Positions 53,937 through 63,123 of a stretch of 64,000 nt of DNA are shown one piece after another (within the stretch, counting starts at the first letter, position 1; each line of letters begins with the position of its first letter). The position numbers and the translations under genes were made by a program. A model generated the notes under the pieces. It saw nothing but the letters and a program-made list of their open reading frames with translations. It was not told the DNA's origin and made no database searches. The DNA comes from Nocardiopsis potens DSM 45234. GTDB lineage: Bacteria > Actinomycetota > Actinomycetes > Streptosporangiales > Streptosporangiaceae. The stretch is taken from positions 62,001 through 126,000 of the forward strand of contig NZ_ANBB01000033.1 in the NCBI RefSeq assembly GCF_000341105.1, given 5' to 3'.

Positions 53937-54548
53937 TCAGCCGCCGCCGATCCGCTCCTTCCAGGGGCCGTCCGCGGTCAGCCAGCGCGGGACGAGCCGG
54001 AGGGGGAACGGGAGGTCGGTCTCGAAGACCTCCCCGCCGCATGCCTGGGTCACCTCGCGGTAGCCGCCGTTCTCCAGCCGGAACTCGACCAGGCCGGTCT
54101 CGTCCGGTGCGGGGTTGACGATCCGGTACGCCACGATGCCGAACTCGGCGTACTCCCGCCGCTTGGTGTGGTCGTCCCGGATGACGCTCTCCGGGGAGAC
54201 GATCTCCACCGCGAGCAGCGGCGGCCGGGTGAGGTAGGGGCTCTCCGCGTCCTCGGCCCTGATCACCGCCAGGTCGGGGATGCGGTGGTGGGTCCGGTCC
54301 GCGTTGAAGTCGATCCCCGGGCGGTGAAGCACCTCCCGGCCGTCCGGGGCGGCGCGGGCCAGGTGAGCCAGGAGCCTGGAGCAGGTGCGGGTGTGCTGGA
54401 AGACCGGGACCGGCGACGCGTCGATCCGGCCGCCGACCAGCTCGTACCGGCGTCCGTCGTCGGGGGTGCGCACCAGGTCGTCGACGGTCAGCGGCCGCGG
54501 ACCGCTTTCCCGCCGGTCATGGCCGGACGCGCCGTGTTCTGCCTCCAC
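53937..54548 (-). CDS. Uma2 family endonuclease-fold protein (DUF820), 203 aa
   Basis: Uma2 proteins have a PD-(D/E)XK nuclease fold and are common in multicellular bacteria; their substrates are unknown. Visible: the N-terminal LTVDDLVRTPDDGRRYELVGGRI, then RIPDLAVIRAED (Asp of the fold), LLAVEIVSPES (Glu-Ile-Val-Ser-Pro-Glu core) and KRREYAEFGIVAYRIVNP. The catalytic residues appear intact. GTG 54548 (MEAEHGASG). In other genomes these occur in large paralogous families; only one copy is here. Confidence 0.88.
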   Translation of the reverse strand: MEAEHGASGHDRRESGPRPLTVDDLVRTPDDGRRYELVGGRIDASPVPVFQHTRTCSRLLAHLARAAPDGREVLHRPGIDFNADRTHHRIPDLAVIRAEDAESPYLTRPPLLAVEIVSPESVIRDDHTKRREYAEFGIVAYRIVNPAPDETGLVEFRLENGGYREVTQACGGEVFETDLPFPLRLVPRWLTADGPWKERIGGG

Positions 54549-54736
54549 CCGGGCAGTATGCCGAATGGAACCCTGATTACCTGCGGGTACGGGAGAAATC
54601 CCCGCGCCTCCGGCCCGGCGACGGCCCGGCGCCGGGCCGCTCGGGGCGCATGGGGTATCGGACGCCGATGCCCTTCCCGGTGTGCAGGTCGCCGATCGTT
54701 CGGATCCAGCCCCGTGCCGCCCTTCCGGGCATACGG

Positions 54737-54773
54737 CGACGGGCCCGCGCGCACGATGCGCGCGGGCCCGTCG
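54737..54773. terminator. Hairpin terminator downstream of the Gln/Tyr-rich gene
   Basis: A perfect 16-bp stem (54737-54752 with 54758-54773, beginning CGACGGGCCCGCGCGC) has a 5-base loop. It lies 34 bases beyond the minus-strand stop at 54808. Confidence 0.8.
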
Positions 54774-54807
54774 CGGCGGCCGCTGGCCGCCCGGAGTCCG
54801 GGAGGGG

Positions 54808-55392
54808 CTACCAGCCCTGCTGCTGGCCGTAGCCCGGGTACTGCTGGCCGTACCCCTGCTGGGGCTGCTGCTGGCCGTAGCCCTGCTGCGGCTGCTGCTG
54901 CCCGTACCCCTGCTGCTGGCCGTAGCCCTGCTGCTGCGGCTGCTGCTGGCCGTAGCCGTAGCCCTGCTGCTGCCCGTACCCCTGCTGGCCGTAGCCCTGC
55001 TGCTGGCCGGTGGCGTACTGCTGCTGGTACGCGGCGGCGTAGGGGTCCTGCTGCTGGCCGCCGGTGGGCTGCTGGTGGGACTGCTGCTGACCGGAGTTGG
55101 AGTCCTGCTGGGCCTCGGCGGCGGAGGAGTCGCCCTTGTCCGGGGCGGGCCGGAAGAGGCACAGGTGGGTGGCCCCGTCCTCCTCGTCCTGAGCGGGGAT
55201 CATCTGGTCGAGCAGCCAGCCGGCCTCCTCGATGCCCTCGAGGATGCGGGTCAGGCCCGGGCGGACCTTGCTGCTGCCTTCGTCATAGCCGTTGACGTCC
55301 AGCCGCACGATGAACATCCTGCGCTTCTGCTGTGCGGCGACCTTGGCGTGCTCGACGACGGTGCTGTCTCTCACGACCTGCGTGACGCTCAT
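54808..55392 (-). CDS. Protein with conserved N-terminal domain and Gln/Tyr/Gly-rich prion-like repeat tail, 194 aa
   Basis: Residues 1-85 form an ordinary small domain ([24 protein letters not shown] ... LCLFRPAP is its course) of unknown role. From about 90 to the end the sequence is low-complexity: many QQQ and QGYGQQ units, with Tyr spaced every 5-10 residues and almost no charge. Such tails are prone to phase separation or amyloid in other proteins. The DNA repeats (CTGCTGGCCGTAGCC-like units) may vary in number between strains. ATG 55392 ([15 protein letters not shown]). No signal peptide, so it should be cytoplasmic. Confidence 0.85.
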   Translation of the reverse strand: MSVTQVVRDSTVVEHAKVAAQQKRRMFIVRLDVNGYDEGSSKVRPGLTRILEGIEEAGWLLDQMIPAQDEEDGATHLCLFRPAPDKGDSSAAEAQQDSNSGQQQSHQQPTGGQQQDPYAAAYQQQYATGQQQGYGQQGYGQQQGYGYGQQQPQQQGYGQQQGYGQQQPQQGYGQQQPQQGYGQQYPGYGQQQGW

Positions 55393-55564
55393 GAATGAAC
55401 CGTACCTATCTGCTCTCGCGGCGCTGCCATGCCCGTGTTCGCCGCGGCCCGTCGCCCACGTCGCGTACGCCGCGGAAGAGGAGGGCCCCGCCGGGCCGTC
55501 CGCGTCCCATGATGCCCGGAAAGGGGCGGCTCTGCCATACGTGGCCGCGACAGGCCGCGGCCGG

Positions 55565-56236
55565 TCAGGACAGCGCGCCCTCCACGGCCTCGGCGACCGG
55601 GGTCTCCCCGCCGACCAGGTCCAGGACCCGGCCCGCAGAGCGGGACGAGGCCGGCTCGGCCAGCAGGGCGGCGATGACCGCGGCGACGTCGTCCCGGGCC
55701 ACCTCGGCCTTGGGCACCGACGGCCCCAGCCGCACCAGCCCGGTGCCGGGCCCGTCGGTCAGCCGCCCCGGGCGCAGGATGGTCCAGTCCAGCACCTCGC
55801 CGCGGGTCCGCAGGTCGTCGTCGGCCTCCTTCTTGGCCTGCACGTAGGCGGCCCAGACCGGGTCCGAGCCGGGGGCGGGGCCGTCGTCCACGCCGATCGC
55901 CGAGACCAGCACGTAGCGGCGGGTCCCGGCCAGCGAGGCGGCGTCGGCCAGCAGCACCGCGCCGTCCCGGTCGACCGTCCGCTTGCGCTCGGCCCCGCTG
56001 CCCGGACCGGCGCCGGCGGCGAACACCACCGCGTCGGCGTCCATGACCTTCTCGGACAGCTCGGTGACGGTCGCCTTCTCCAGGTCGATGACGACGGGCT
56101 CGGCGCCGGCCGCGCGCACGTCGTCGGCCTGGGCGGGATCGCGGATCAGGGCCACCGGCGCGTCGCCCCTGGCGGCCAGCAGCCGCTCCAGGCGCAGCGC
56201 GATCTTGCCGTGGCCTCCGGCAATGACAATACGCAT
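55565..56236 (-). CDS. NAD(P)-binding NmrA/SDR-a5-like protein, 223 aa
   Basis: An atypical short-chain dehydrogenase. Begins with the nucleotide motif [14 protein letters not shown] (2-15) and has [23 protein letters not shown] and [16 protein letters not shown], with YVQAK where classical SDRs have YxxxK; then [16 protein letters not shown]. Proteins of this type include YwnB-like reductases and redox-sensing regulators. ATG 56236 ([10 protein letters not shown]). It is 35 bases downstream of the acyl-CoA synthetase stop on the same strand and could share its transcript. Confidence 0.88.
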   Translation of the reverse strand: MRIVIAGGHGKIALRLERLLAARGDAPVALIRDPAQADDVRAAGAEPVVIDLEKATVTELSEKVMDADAVVFAAGAGPGSGAERKRTVDRDGAVLLADAASLAGTRRYVLVSAIGVDDGPAPGSDPVWAAYVQAKKEADDDLRTRGEVLDWTILRPGRLTDGPGTGLVRLGPSVPKAEVARDDVAAVIAALLAEPASSRSAGRVLDLVGGETPVAEAVEGALS

Positions 56237-56271
56237 GAGAGCAGGCTACGCCCCGGGCGGCGGGGGCCGGT

Positions 56272-57828
56272 TCAGCCGCCCTGCCCGCCCTTCCCGGTGA
56301 GCTCCTCGCGCAGCACCCGCTTGAGCAGCTTCCCGCTGGCGTTGCGCGGCAGGTCCTCGACCAGGTGCACGCTCTTGGGCACCTTGAACCCGGCGAGGTG
56401 GCGGCGGGTGAACGCGATCAGCTCGTCCCCGGCCACCCGGGCCCGGGGCACCACCACCGCGGTCACCGCCTCGCCCCACTTCTCGTCCGGAAGCGCGATC
56501 ACCGCGGCCTCGGCCACCGACGGGTGCCGGTAGAGGACCTCCTCCACCTCGCGCGAGGCGACCTGCACCCCGCCGGTGTTGATCACGTCCTTCAGCCGGT
56601 CGACGATGGTGAGGTAGCCCTCCTCGTCCCGCCGGGCCAGGTCGCCGGAGTGGAACCAGCCGCCGCGGAACGCCTCCGCGGTCTCCTCCGGCTTCTCCCA
56701 GTAGCCGGTGCACAGCTGCGGGGAGCGGTAGACCACCTCGCCGGTCTCCCCGGGCAGCACCTCGGTGCCGTCCTCGCGGACCACCCGGGCCTCCACGAAC
56801 ATCACCGGCCGGCCGCAGGAGTCCATCCGGCCGGGGACGTGCTCCTCCGGGCGGAGCACGGTGGCCAGCGGCCCGATCTCGCTCTGCCCGAAGCAGTTGT
56901 AGAACCCGATGCCGGGATGGCGGTCCCGGATCTCGGTGAGCGCCTGCACCGGCATGGCCGCGGCGCCGTAGTACGCCTTGGCCAGCCCGGACAGGTCCCG
57001 GGTGGCGGAGTCCGGGTGGTCCTTGACCGCCAGCCACACCGTGGGCGGCGCGAAGAACGAGGTGATGCCCTCCTCCTCGATGCGGCGCAGCACCTCCGCC
57101 GGGTCGGGGGAGTCGATCAGCACGTTGCGGGCGCCCACCGCCAGACCGGGCAGCAGGAAGACGTGCATCTGCGCGGAGTGGTACAGCGGCAGGGCGTGCA
57201 GGATGCGGTCGCCGGCGCCGATGTCCAGCGCCTGCACGGAGGAGGCGTACTCGTGCACCAGGGCGCGGTGGGTCATCATGGCGCCCTTGGGCGAGGAGGT
57301 CGTCCCGGAGGTGTAGAGCAGCTGCACCAGGTCGCCGTCGGCGGCCTCGGAGCCGTCTCCGGCCGGGGCGTGCGGGTCGCGGGCGACCTCCAGCAGCGAC
57401 TCCAGGGCGCCGCGGAGCGCGAGCACGTCGCGGGCGGGCAGGGCGGAGCGGACCTCCTCCACCGCGCCGGCCAGGTGCGGGTCGGCCAGGACCACGGTCG
57501 CACCGGACTGGGACAGCACGTAGGAGAGCTCGTCGCGGCGGAGCGCCGGGTTGACCGGGACGTGCACCAGCCCGGCCCGCGCGCAGCCGAGGTAGGACAG
57601 CAGGTAGGCGTCGGAGTTCCCGCCGAACGCCGCGACCCGGTCGCCGCGGGCCAGCCCCAGGCCGAGCAGCCAGGCGGCCACTCTGCTCACCCCGCGGTCC
57701 AGTTCGCCGTAGCTCCACCGCCGGTCGCCGTAGTCCAGCGCGGTGCGGTCCGGGGTGCGTGCGGCGGTGCGCCGCAGGACGCCGTCCACCGTGCTCGCCG
57801 AGACCGCCGCAGGAACCTGGCCGCTCAT
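56272..57828 (-). CDS. AMP-dependent acyl-CoA synthetase/ligase, 518 aa
   Basis: Activates a carboxylic acid (probably a fatty acid) to its CoA thioester through an acyl-AMP. P-loop YTSGTTSSPKGAMMTH, then YNCFGQSEIGPL, FHSGDLARRDEEGYL, the hinge VDRLKDVINTGGVQVAS, and the C-terminal catalytic Lys in NASGKLLKRVL. Full length. ATG 57828 (MSGQVPAAVS). The acid cannot be determined from the sequence. It lies downstream of korAB on the same strand, separated by a hairpin. Confidence 0.93.
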   Translation of the reverse strand: MSGQVPAAVSASTVDGVLRRTAARTPDRTALDYGDRRWSYGELDRGVSRVAAWLLGLGLARGDRVAAFGGNSDAYLLSYLGCARAGLVHVPVNPALRRDELSYVLSQSGATVVLADPHLAGAVEEVRSALPARDVLALRGALESLLEVARDPHAPAGDGSEAADGDLVQLLYTSGTTSSPKGAMMTHRALVHEYASSVQALDIGAGDRILHALPLYHSAQMHVFLLPGLAVGARNVLIDSPDPAEVLRRIEEEGITSFFAPPTVWLAVKDHPDSATRDLSGLAKAYYGAAAMPVQALTEIRDRHPGIGFYNCFGQSEIGPLATVLRPEEHVPGRMDSCGRPVMFVEARVVREDGTEVLPGETGEVVYRSPQLCTGYWEKPEETAEAFRGGWFHSGDLARRDEEGYLTIVDRLKDVINTGGVQVASREVEEVLYRHPSVAEAAVIALPDEKWGEAVTAVVVPRARVAGDELIAFTRRHLAGFKVPKSVHLVEDLPRNASGKLLKRVLREELTGKGGQGG

Positions 57829-57944
57829 CCCGCCTCCTGGAAGACAACGCGCACGCCGCCGTTCGGCGTGATCGATGTCACCAACCTAGGGGGCGGCGGG
57901 CCCGCCGTGCCAGCGCTCCGGCACGGTTGTGGAAACCGGGCGGC

Positions 57945-57976
57945 GACGGGCGGGACGGGGCTCCGCCCCGCCCGTC
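57945..57976 (-). terminator. Probable terminator of korAB
   Basis: GACGGGC (57945-57951) pairs with GCCCGTC (57970-57976), with an inner GGGGC/GCCCC stem. It lies 7 bases past the korB stop. Confidence 0.5.
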
Positions 57977-57982
57977 GGCCCG

Positions 57983-59044
57983 CTACTCCACCGTCCAGGT
58001 GTCGCCGCTGGCCAGCAGGGCGGCGAGGTCGCCCTCGCCCTGCCCGGCGCGGGCCTCGGCGATCTGCTCGTTCATCAGCGCGTCGTAGGAGGGCCGCCGC
58101 ACGTCGCGGAAGACCCCGATCGGCACGTGCTCGAAGGCGGGGTAGTCCAGCCGGGACAGCGCGAAGGCGTAGCCCGGGTCCTCCCGGTGCGCGTCGTGCC
58201 GGAGCAGCGCCTCCTCGCCGACCTCGGCGACGTCGGCCACCCGCAGCCCGCCGTACTCGCCCGAGACCACGCCGCGCTCCGGGCCGACCCGGAGCGGCTC
58301 GCCGTGCTCCAGGCGGAGCAGCCGCAGGTCCCGCTCGGCGGGGTCCTTCAGCGGCTCGAAGGCGTCGTCGTTGAAGATCGGGCAGTTCTGGTAGATCTCC
58401 ACGAACGACGCGCCCTCGTGGTCGGCCGCGGCCCGCAGCACCCCGGTCAGGTGCTTGCGGTCGGAGTCGACGGTGCGCGCCACGAACCCCGCCTCGGCGC
58501 CGAGCGCCAGCGAGACCGGGTTGAACGGCGAGTCCAGCGACCCCATCGGCGAGGACTTGGTGATCTTCCCGGGCTCGGAGGTGGGCGAGTACTGCCCCTT
58601 GGTCAGCCCGTAGATCCGGTTGTTGAAGAGCAGGACGTTGATGTTGACGTTGCGCCGCAGCGCGTGGATCAGGTGGTTGCCGCCGATGGACAGCCCGTCG
58701 CCGTCCCCGGTGATCACCCAGACCGACAGGTCGGGGCGGGAGGCGGCCAGGCCGGTCGCGATCGCCGGCGCCCGGCCGTGGATCGAGTGCATCCCGTAGG
58801 TGCTCAGGTAGTAGGGGAACCGCGAGGAGCAGCCGATCCCCGAGACGACCACGATGTTCTCCCGGGGCACCCCCAGCTCGGGCAGGAACCCCTGGAAGGC
58901 GGCGAGGATCGCGTAGTCGCCGCAGCCCGGGCACCACCGGACCTCCTGGTCGGACTTGAAGTCCTTCATCTTGTAGGCGGCCTCGGAGCGCGGGACCAGC
59001 TTGAGCCCCTCGAACCCCCGGGCGGAGCCGTTCTCACTCGGCAC
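57983..59044 (-). CDS. korB: 2-oxoacid:ferredoxin oxidoreductase beta subunit, 353 aa
   Basis: Thiamine-diphosphate-binding subunit of a CoA-acylating 2-oxoacid oxidoreductase, most likely 2-oxoglutarate to succinyl-CoA with reduced ferredoxin. Visible: RWCPGCGDYAIL (cluster/TPP region), GCSSRFPYYL, the TPP/Mg motif TGDGDGLSIGGNHL with NVLLFNNRIYGLTKGQYSPTS. Extra C-terminal residues follow the core. GTG 59044 overlaps the korA stop by 11 bases, indicating coupled translation. Confidence 0.93.
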   Translation of the reverse strand: MPSENGSARGFEGLKLVPRSEAAYKMKDFKSDQEVRWCPGCGDYAILAAFQGFLPELGVPRENIVVVSGIGCSSRFPYYLSTYGMHSIHGRAPAIATGLAASRPDLSVWVITGDGDGLSIGGNHLIHALRRNVNINVLLFNNRIYGLTKGQYSPTSEPGKITKSSPMGSLDSPFNPVSLALGAEAGFVARTVDSDRKHLTGVLRAAADHEGASFVEIYQNCPIFNDDAFEPLKDPAERDLRLLRLEHGEPLRVGPERGVVSGEYGGLRVADVAEVGEEALLRHDAHREDPGYAFALSRLDYPAFEHVPIGVFRDVRRPSYDALMNEQIAEARAGQGEGDLAALLASGDTWTVE

Positions 59045-60884
59045 GATCGATGACCTCCTGGACCACGCCCGCGAGCTCTTCGGCCTTGAACGGCAGGCCG
59101 CGGACCTTGGTGTAGCCGATGACGTCGACGAGGAACCTGCCGCGCAGCAGCAGCGAGAGCTGGCCGAGGTTGATCTCGGGGACCAGCACCCGGTCGTAGC
59201 GGTGCAGCACTTCGCCGAGGTTCTCCGGGAACGGGTTGAGGTGGCGCAGGTGCGCCTGGGCGACCCGGGAGCCGGCCCGGCGCACCCGGCGCACCGCGGC
59301 GGCGATCGAGCCGTAGGTGCCGCCCCAGCCGAGCACCAGCACGTCGGCGCCGTCCGGGTCGTCCACCTCCAGCGGGGGCACGTCCCGGGCGATCCCGTCG
59401 ACCTTGGCCTGCCGGGAGCGGACCATCAGGTCGTGGTTGGCGGGGCTGTAGGAGATGCCCCCGCCGCCGTCGGCCTTCTCGATGCCGCCGATCCGGTGCT
59501 CCAGCCCGGGGGTGCCGGGCACCGCCCACGGCCGGGCCAGCGTCTCGGGGTCCCGCAGGTAGGGCAGGAACTCCCCGTCCTCCCCGTTGGGCTCGGCGGC
59601 GAACTCCACCGACAGGTCCGGCAGCGAGGCGGTGTCCGGGAGGCGCCACGGCTCGGAGCCGTTGGCCAGGTAGCCGTCGGAGAGCACCACGACCGGGGTG
59701 CGGTACTTCACCGCGATCCGGGCCGCCTCGATCGCGATGTCGAAGCAGTCCGAGGGGGACCGGGGTGCCAGCACCGGCAGCGGCGACTCGCCGTTCCGCC
59801 CGTACAGCGCCAGCAGCAGGTCGGCCTGCTCGGTCTTGGTGGGCATGCCGGTGCTGGGCCCGGCCCGCTGCACGTCGATCACGATCAGCGGGAGCTCGGT
59901 CATCACCGCCAGGCCCAGGGTCTCGCCCTTGAGCACCATGCCCGGCCCGGAGGTGGTGGTGACCCCCAGCGACCCGCCGAACGCGGCGCCCAGCGCCGCG
60001 CCGACCCCGGCGATCTCGTCCTCGGCCTGGAAGGTCCGGACGCCGAACCGCTTGTGCCGGGAGAGCTCGTGCAGGATGTCGGAGGCGGGGGTGATCGGGT
60101 AGGAGCCGAGGAACAGCGGTAGCCCGGTCAGCCGGGAGGCCGCCACCAGGCCGTAGGAGACGGCCAGGTTGCCGGTGATGTTCCGGTAGGTGCCCGAGGG
60201 CAGCCGGGCCGGCCGCACCTCGTAGGAGACGGCGAAGTCCTCGGTGGTCTCGCCGAAGTTCCACCCGGCCCGGAACGCCGCCAGGTTGGCGGCGAGGATC
60301 GCCGGCTTGGCGGCGAACTTCGACTTCAGGAAGGACGTGGTGCCCTCGGTGGGCCGGTTGTACATCCAGGACAGCAGCCCGAGGGCGAACATGTTCTTGG
60401 CCCGCTCGGCGTCCTTCTTGGAGACGTCGAACTCCTCCACCGCCTTGACCGTCATCGAGGTCAGCGGCACCCGGCTCAACTTGTACTCCGACAGCGAGCC
60501 GTCGGAGAGCGGGTCCTCGGTGTAGCCGACCTTGGCCAGGCTGCGCCTGGTGAACTCGTCGGTGTTGGCGATGACGGTGGCGCCCCGGGGCAGGTCGCCG
60601 ATGTTGGCCTTGAGCGCCGCCGGGTTCATCGCCACCAGGACGTCCGGGGCGTCGCCGGGGGTCATGATGTCGTGGTCGGCGAAGTGCAGCTGGAAGCTGG
60701 ACACGCCGGGGAGCGTGCCCGCGGGGGCCCGGATCTCTGCGGGGAAGTTCGGCAGCGTGGAGAGGTCGTTGCCGAAGGATGCGGTTTCCTGGGTGAAGCG
60801 ATCGCCGGTCAGCTGCATGCCGTCGCCGGAGTCGCCCGCGAATCGGATGATCACCCGATCAAGACGTTCGACCTTCTTGGTCAC
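59034..60884 (-). CDS. korA: 2-oxoacid:ferredoxin oxidoreductase alpha subunit (gamma-alpha fusion), 616 aa
   Basis: Residues ~10-195 are the gamma domain (VIIRFAGDSGDGMQLTGDRF, FPAEIRAPAGT). Residues ~230-616 are the alpha part (GSYPITPASDILHELSRH, FQAEDEIAGVGAALGA, ATTSGPG-like VTTTSGPGMVLKGE). This fused arrangement is typical of actinobacterial KorA (as in Mycobacterium). The enzyme can replace or complement 2-oxoglutarate dehydrogenase. GTG 60884 (MTKKVERLDRV). The upstream 518-base gap suggests its own promoter. Confidence 0.94.
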   Translation of the reverse strand: MTKKVERLDRVIIRFAGDSGDGMQLTGDRFTQETASFGNDLSTLPNFPAEIRAPAGTLPGVSSFQLHFADHDIMTPGDAPDVLVAMNPAALKANIGDLPRGATVIANTDEFTRRSLAKVGYTEDPLSDGSLSEYKLSRVPLTSMTVKAVEEFDVSKKDAERAKNMFALGLLSWMYNRPTEGTTSFLKSKFAAKPAILAANLAAFRAGWNFGETTEDFAVSYEVRPARLPSGTYRNITGNLAVSYGLVAASRLTGLPLFLGSYPITPASDILHELSRHKRFGVRTFQAEDEIAGVGAALGAAFGGSLGVTTTSGPGMVLKGETLGLAVMTELPLIVIDVQRAGPSTGMPTKTEQADLLLALYGRNGESPLPVLAPRSPSDCFDIAIEAARIAVKYRTPVVVLSDGYLANGSEPWRLPDTASLPDLSVEFAAEPNGEDGEFLPYLRDPETLARPWAVPGTPGLEHRIGGIEKADGGGGISYSPANHDLMVRSRQAKVDGIARDVPPLEVDDPDGADVLVLGWGGTYGSIAAAVRRVRRAGSRVAQAHLRHLNPFPENLGEVLHRYDRVLVPEINLGQLSLLLRGRFLVDVIGYTKVRGLPFKAEELAGVVQEVIDRAE

Positions 60885-61402
60885 TGAGATCGCCGACCTC
60901 CTCGACGAACCGCCGCGCTCTGCGGCGGCTCAGGTTGCCTCGGCCCGCAGCCGGAGGGGTGCCGAGCGCGGACTCGGCGCCGGCGGCGGACCGCTGTCGC
61001 TTGAGTGGGGACCTGGCGGCCGGCCCGGGGCGCCTGGCGCGCGCCTCGGGGCCGAGGCCAGGTGGCCACGCCGGCTTAGGGGACGATCGCCGCCGCCGCA
61101 CATCCGACCCGCCCGGGTGCCCGGCCGAGCCGACACAGGGCGCTGTCGTCGTGTGCGAGATCCACGTGCCGCCGCCCGCCGGGCGGACCCGGCGGAGCGG
61201 TGGGCGGAGTGATAACGGCCACTCTCGCAACTATAGGCGCCCGCCCGCGGGCGGACGGGGGCCGGGTGTGCGGAATCACAGTTCGGTCGAGGCGGGAGGG
61301 ATCGCGGGGTCCGGGAACGCGCCGCGGGCGTCCGCGCGTTCGTAACAGTGGACGGCCCCGGTCAGGGCGCCGCCGCGATCGCGAAGGAGGCAGAGGACAG
61401 CC
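60885..61402. other. Non-coding region between divergent korA and the HtpX-like gene
   Basis: 518 GC-rich bases. The only open frames are Arg/Pro/Gly-rich and overlap on both strands, so I see no gene. A TATAGT hexamer on the minus strand (61230-61235) is a possible -10 for korA but would imply a ~340-base leader. GAAGGAGG just before 61403 is the ribosome binding site of the protease gene. No further structure was identified. Confidence 0.5.
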
Positions 61403-62263
61403 GTGCTGCGCAACCCGTTCCGGGCAGCGGCCCTGATCGCCGTGCCGTCGGCGCTGATCGTGCTCGCCGGCTGGCTGATCTGGGGCGCCGAGGGGCTGCG
61501 CTCCGGCGCGGTGCTGGTGCTCGGCGTGGTCGGCCTGGTCTGCTTCTTCGGCGACTCGCTGGTGCTGCGCGCGATGCGGGCCCGCCCGGTCGGCGAGTTC
61601 GAGCAGCCCGAGCTGCACCGGGTGGTCCGGGAGCTGGCCACCGAGGCGCGGCAGCCGATGCCGCGGCTCTACCTGTCGCCGACCCCGGCGCCGAACGCGT
61701 TCGCGGTGGGGCGCGGCCCGCGCTCCGCCGGGGTGTGCTGCACCACCGGCCTGCTGCGGCTGCTCAACGAGCAGGAGCTGCGCGCGGTGGTCGCGCACGA
61801 GCTCGCGCACGTGCGCAACCGGGACACCCTGGTCTCCTCGGTCGCGGTGGGGCTGGCCACCATCATCGTCTCGCTGACCGCCCTGGCCCTGCTGCTGCCG
61901 CTGGGCGACTCCGACGACGAGGGGCCGGGCCTGCTGGAGGGGCTGCTCTTCCTCGGCCTGGGGCCGCTGGCCGCGCTGGTCATCCGGAGCGGGGCGGGCC
62001 GGGGCCGGGAGTACCGGGCCGACGAGGCGGCCGCCCGGCTCACCGGCGACCCGCTCTCGCTGGCCTCGGCGCTGCGCAAGATCGAGGTGGGCGCCCGGAC
62101 GCACCCGCTCCCGATGGAGCGGCGGCTGCTCGCGGCCGGGCACCAGATGATCGCCAACCCGTTCCCGCGCCGGGGCATGTGCCGGCTGTTCGACGCGCAC
62201 CCGCCCACCCCGGAGCGGATCCGCCGGCTCCGCGCCCTGGACGAGCGCTGGCGGATCGGCTGA
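61403..62263 (+). CDS. htpX: M48 family metalloprotease, HtpX-like, 286 aa
   Basis: A membrane zinc protease for quality control of membrane proteins. Two N-terminal TM helices (about 8-25 and 32-50), zinc motif HELAH within VVAHELAHVRNRD (near 133), two further TM (about 150-172 and 180-198), and the third ligand Glu in REYRADEAAA. The order TM-TM-HExxH-TM-TM is that of HtpX. GTG 61403 (MLRNPFRAAAL) follows GAAGGAGG. Convergent with yajQ. Confidence 0.92.
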   Translation: MLRNPFRAAALIAVPSALIVLAGWLIWGAEGLRSGAVLVLGVVGLVCFFGDSLVLRAMRARPVGEFEQPELHRVVRELATEARQPMPRLYLSPTPAPNAFAVGRGPRSAGVCCTTGLLRLLNEQELRAVVAHELAHVRNRDTLVSSVAVGLATIIVSLTALALLLPLGDSDDEGPGLLEGLLFLGLGPLAALVIRSGAGRGREYRADEAAARLTGDPLSLASALRKIEVGARTHPLPMERRLLAAGHQMIANPFPRRGMCRLFDAHPPTPERIRRLRALDERWRIG

Positions 62264-62339
62264 GCGGCGGATCCGCCGCCGGGACCCGGTCCCCGGAATC
62301 CGGCCGCCGGGCCCGGGGGCGGCCCCGCCGCCCGGCGGG

Positions 62340-62837
62340 CTAGCGGTAGTTGACGAACTGCAGGGCCACGTCCAGGTCCTTCCCCTTGACCAGGGACATC
62401 ACGGCCTGGAGGTCGTCCTTCTTCTTGGAGCTGACCCGGAGCTCGTCGCCCTGGATCTGGGCCTTGACGCCCTTGGGACCCTCGTCCCGGATGATCTTGG
62501 AGATCTTCTTGGCGTCCTCGGAGGTGATGCCCTCCTTCAGCGCGACCGGCAGCCGGTACTCCTTGCCGGAGACCTTGGGCTCGTCCGGGGCGTCCAGGAT
62601 CTTCAGGGAGACGTTGCGCTTGATCAGCTTCTCCTTGAAGACCTCCAGCGCGGCGTTGACCCGCTCCTCGGAGTTGGCCTTGAGCTCCACGCCCTGCTCG
62701 CCGGACCAGGAGATCTGCGCGCCGGTGCCGCGGAAGTCGAAGCGCTGGGAGAGCTCCTTGGCGGCCTGGTTCAGCGCGTTGTCCACCTCCTGGCGGTCGA
62801 GCTTGGACACGATGTCGAAACTGGATTCAGCGGCCAC
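62340..62837 (-). CDS. yajQ: YajQ family cyclic-di-GMP/nucleotide-binding protein, 165 aa
   Basis: A two-RRM-like-fold protein; some homologues bind cyclic di-GMP. Begins [20 protein letters not shown] and has RFDFRGTG, the Lys-rich repeat [32 protein letters not shown] and the C-terminal [15 protein letters not shown], all family hallmarks. Length is right. ATG 62837. No cyclic-di-GMP enzymes lie nearby. A solitary gene before tRNA-Tyr. Confidence 0.95.
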   Translation of the reverse strand: MAAESSFDIVSKLDRQEVDNALNQAAKELSQRFDFRGTGAQISWSGEQGVELKANSEERVNAALEVFKEKLIKRNVSLKILDAPDEPKVSGKEYRLPVALKEGITSEDAKKISKIIRDEGPKGVKAQIQGDELRVSSKKKDDLQAVMSLVKGKDLDVALQFVNYR

Positions 62838-63034
62838 GTGCGCTCACACTTTCGGGTTCGGAGTCGTTCATCGCCGCGGCGGTCGGCCCCGGGCCTCCCG
62901 GTCGGAGCGGGCCCGTCCTCGGCAGGCACCGAGCTTATCCGCGCCGCCCCCGGCCCGCCCGGTGCAATCGATTCGCGCCCGCCCCGCAGGTCCGCTATCA
63001 TCGTTCGTGCGCCGCCAAGAGCGGCGAAATCCCA

Positions 63035-63116
63035 GGCAGGTTGCCCGAGCGGCCAAAGGGAGCAGACTGTAAATCTGCCGGCTCAGCCTTCCAAGGTTCG
63101 AATCCTTGACCTGCCA
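63035..63116 (+). tRNA. tRNA-Tyr (anticodon GTA)
   Basis: 82 bases, without encoded CCA. The acceptor stem GGCAGGT pairs with ACCTGCC (63109-63115), with A as discriminator at 63116. The anticodon loop CTGTAAA has GTA at 63069-63071, a long variable arm (type II, as in bacterial tRNA-Tyr) follows, and the T arm has GGTTCGAATCC. Confidence 0.95.
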
Positions 63117-63123
63117 CCCTGGG

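Noticed and set aside
54813-55050. Regular short repeats, considered as a CRISPR array
   Set aside because: The units are 15-18-base in-frame codon repeats without unique spacers, and encode the QGYGQQ tail.
60859-61230. Minus-strand frame in the korA upstream gap
   Set aside because: Arg/Pro/Gly/Ala-rich, no ribosome binding site, overlaps the korA start, no motif.
63035-63116. tRNA-Tyr as an integration site for an island
   Set aside because: No repeat of the tRNA 3' end was noticed within the window and no integrase is present. An element beyond 64000 cannot be excluded.
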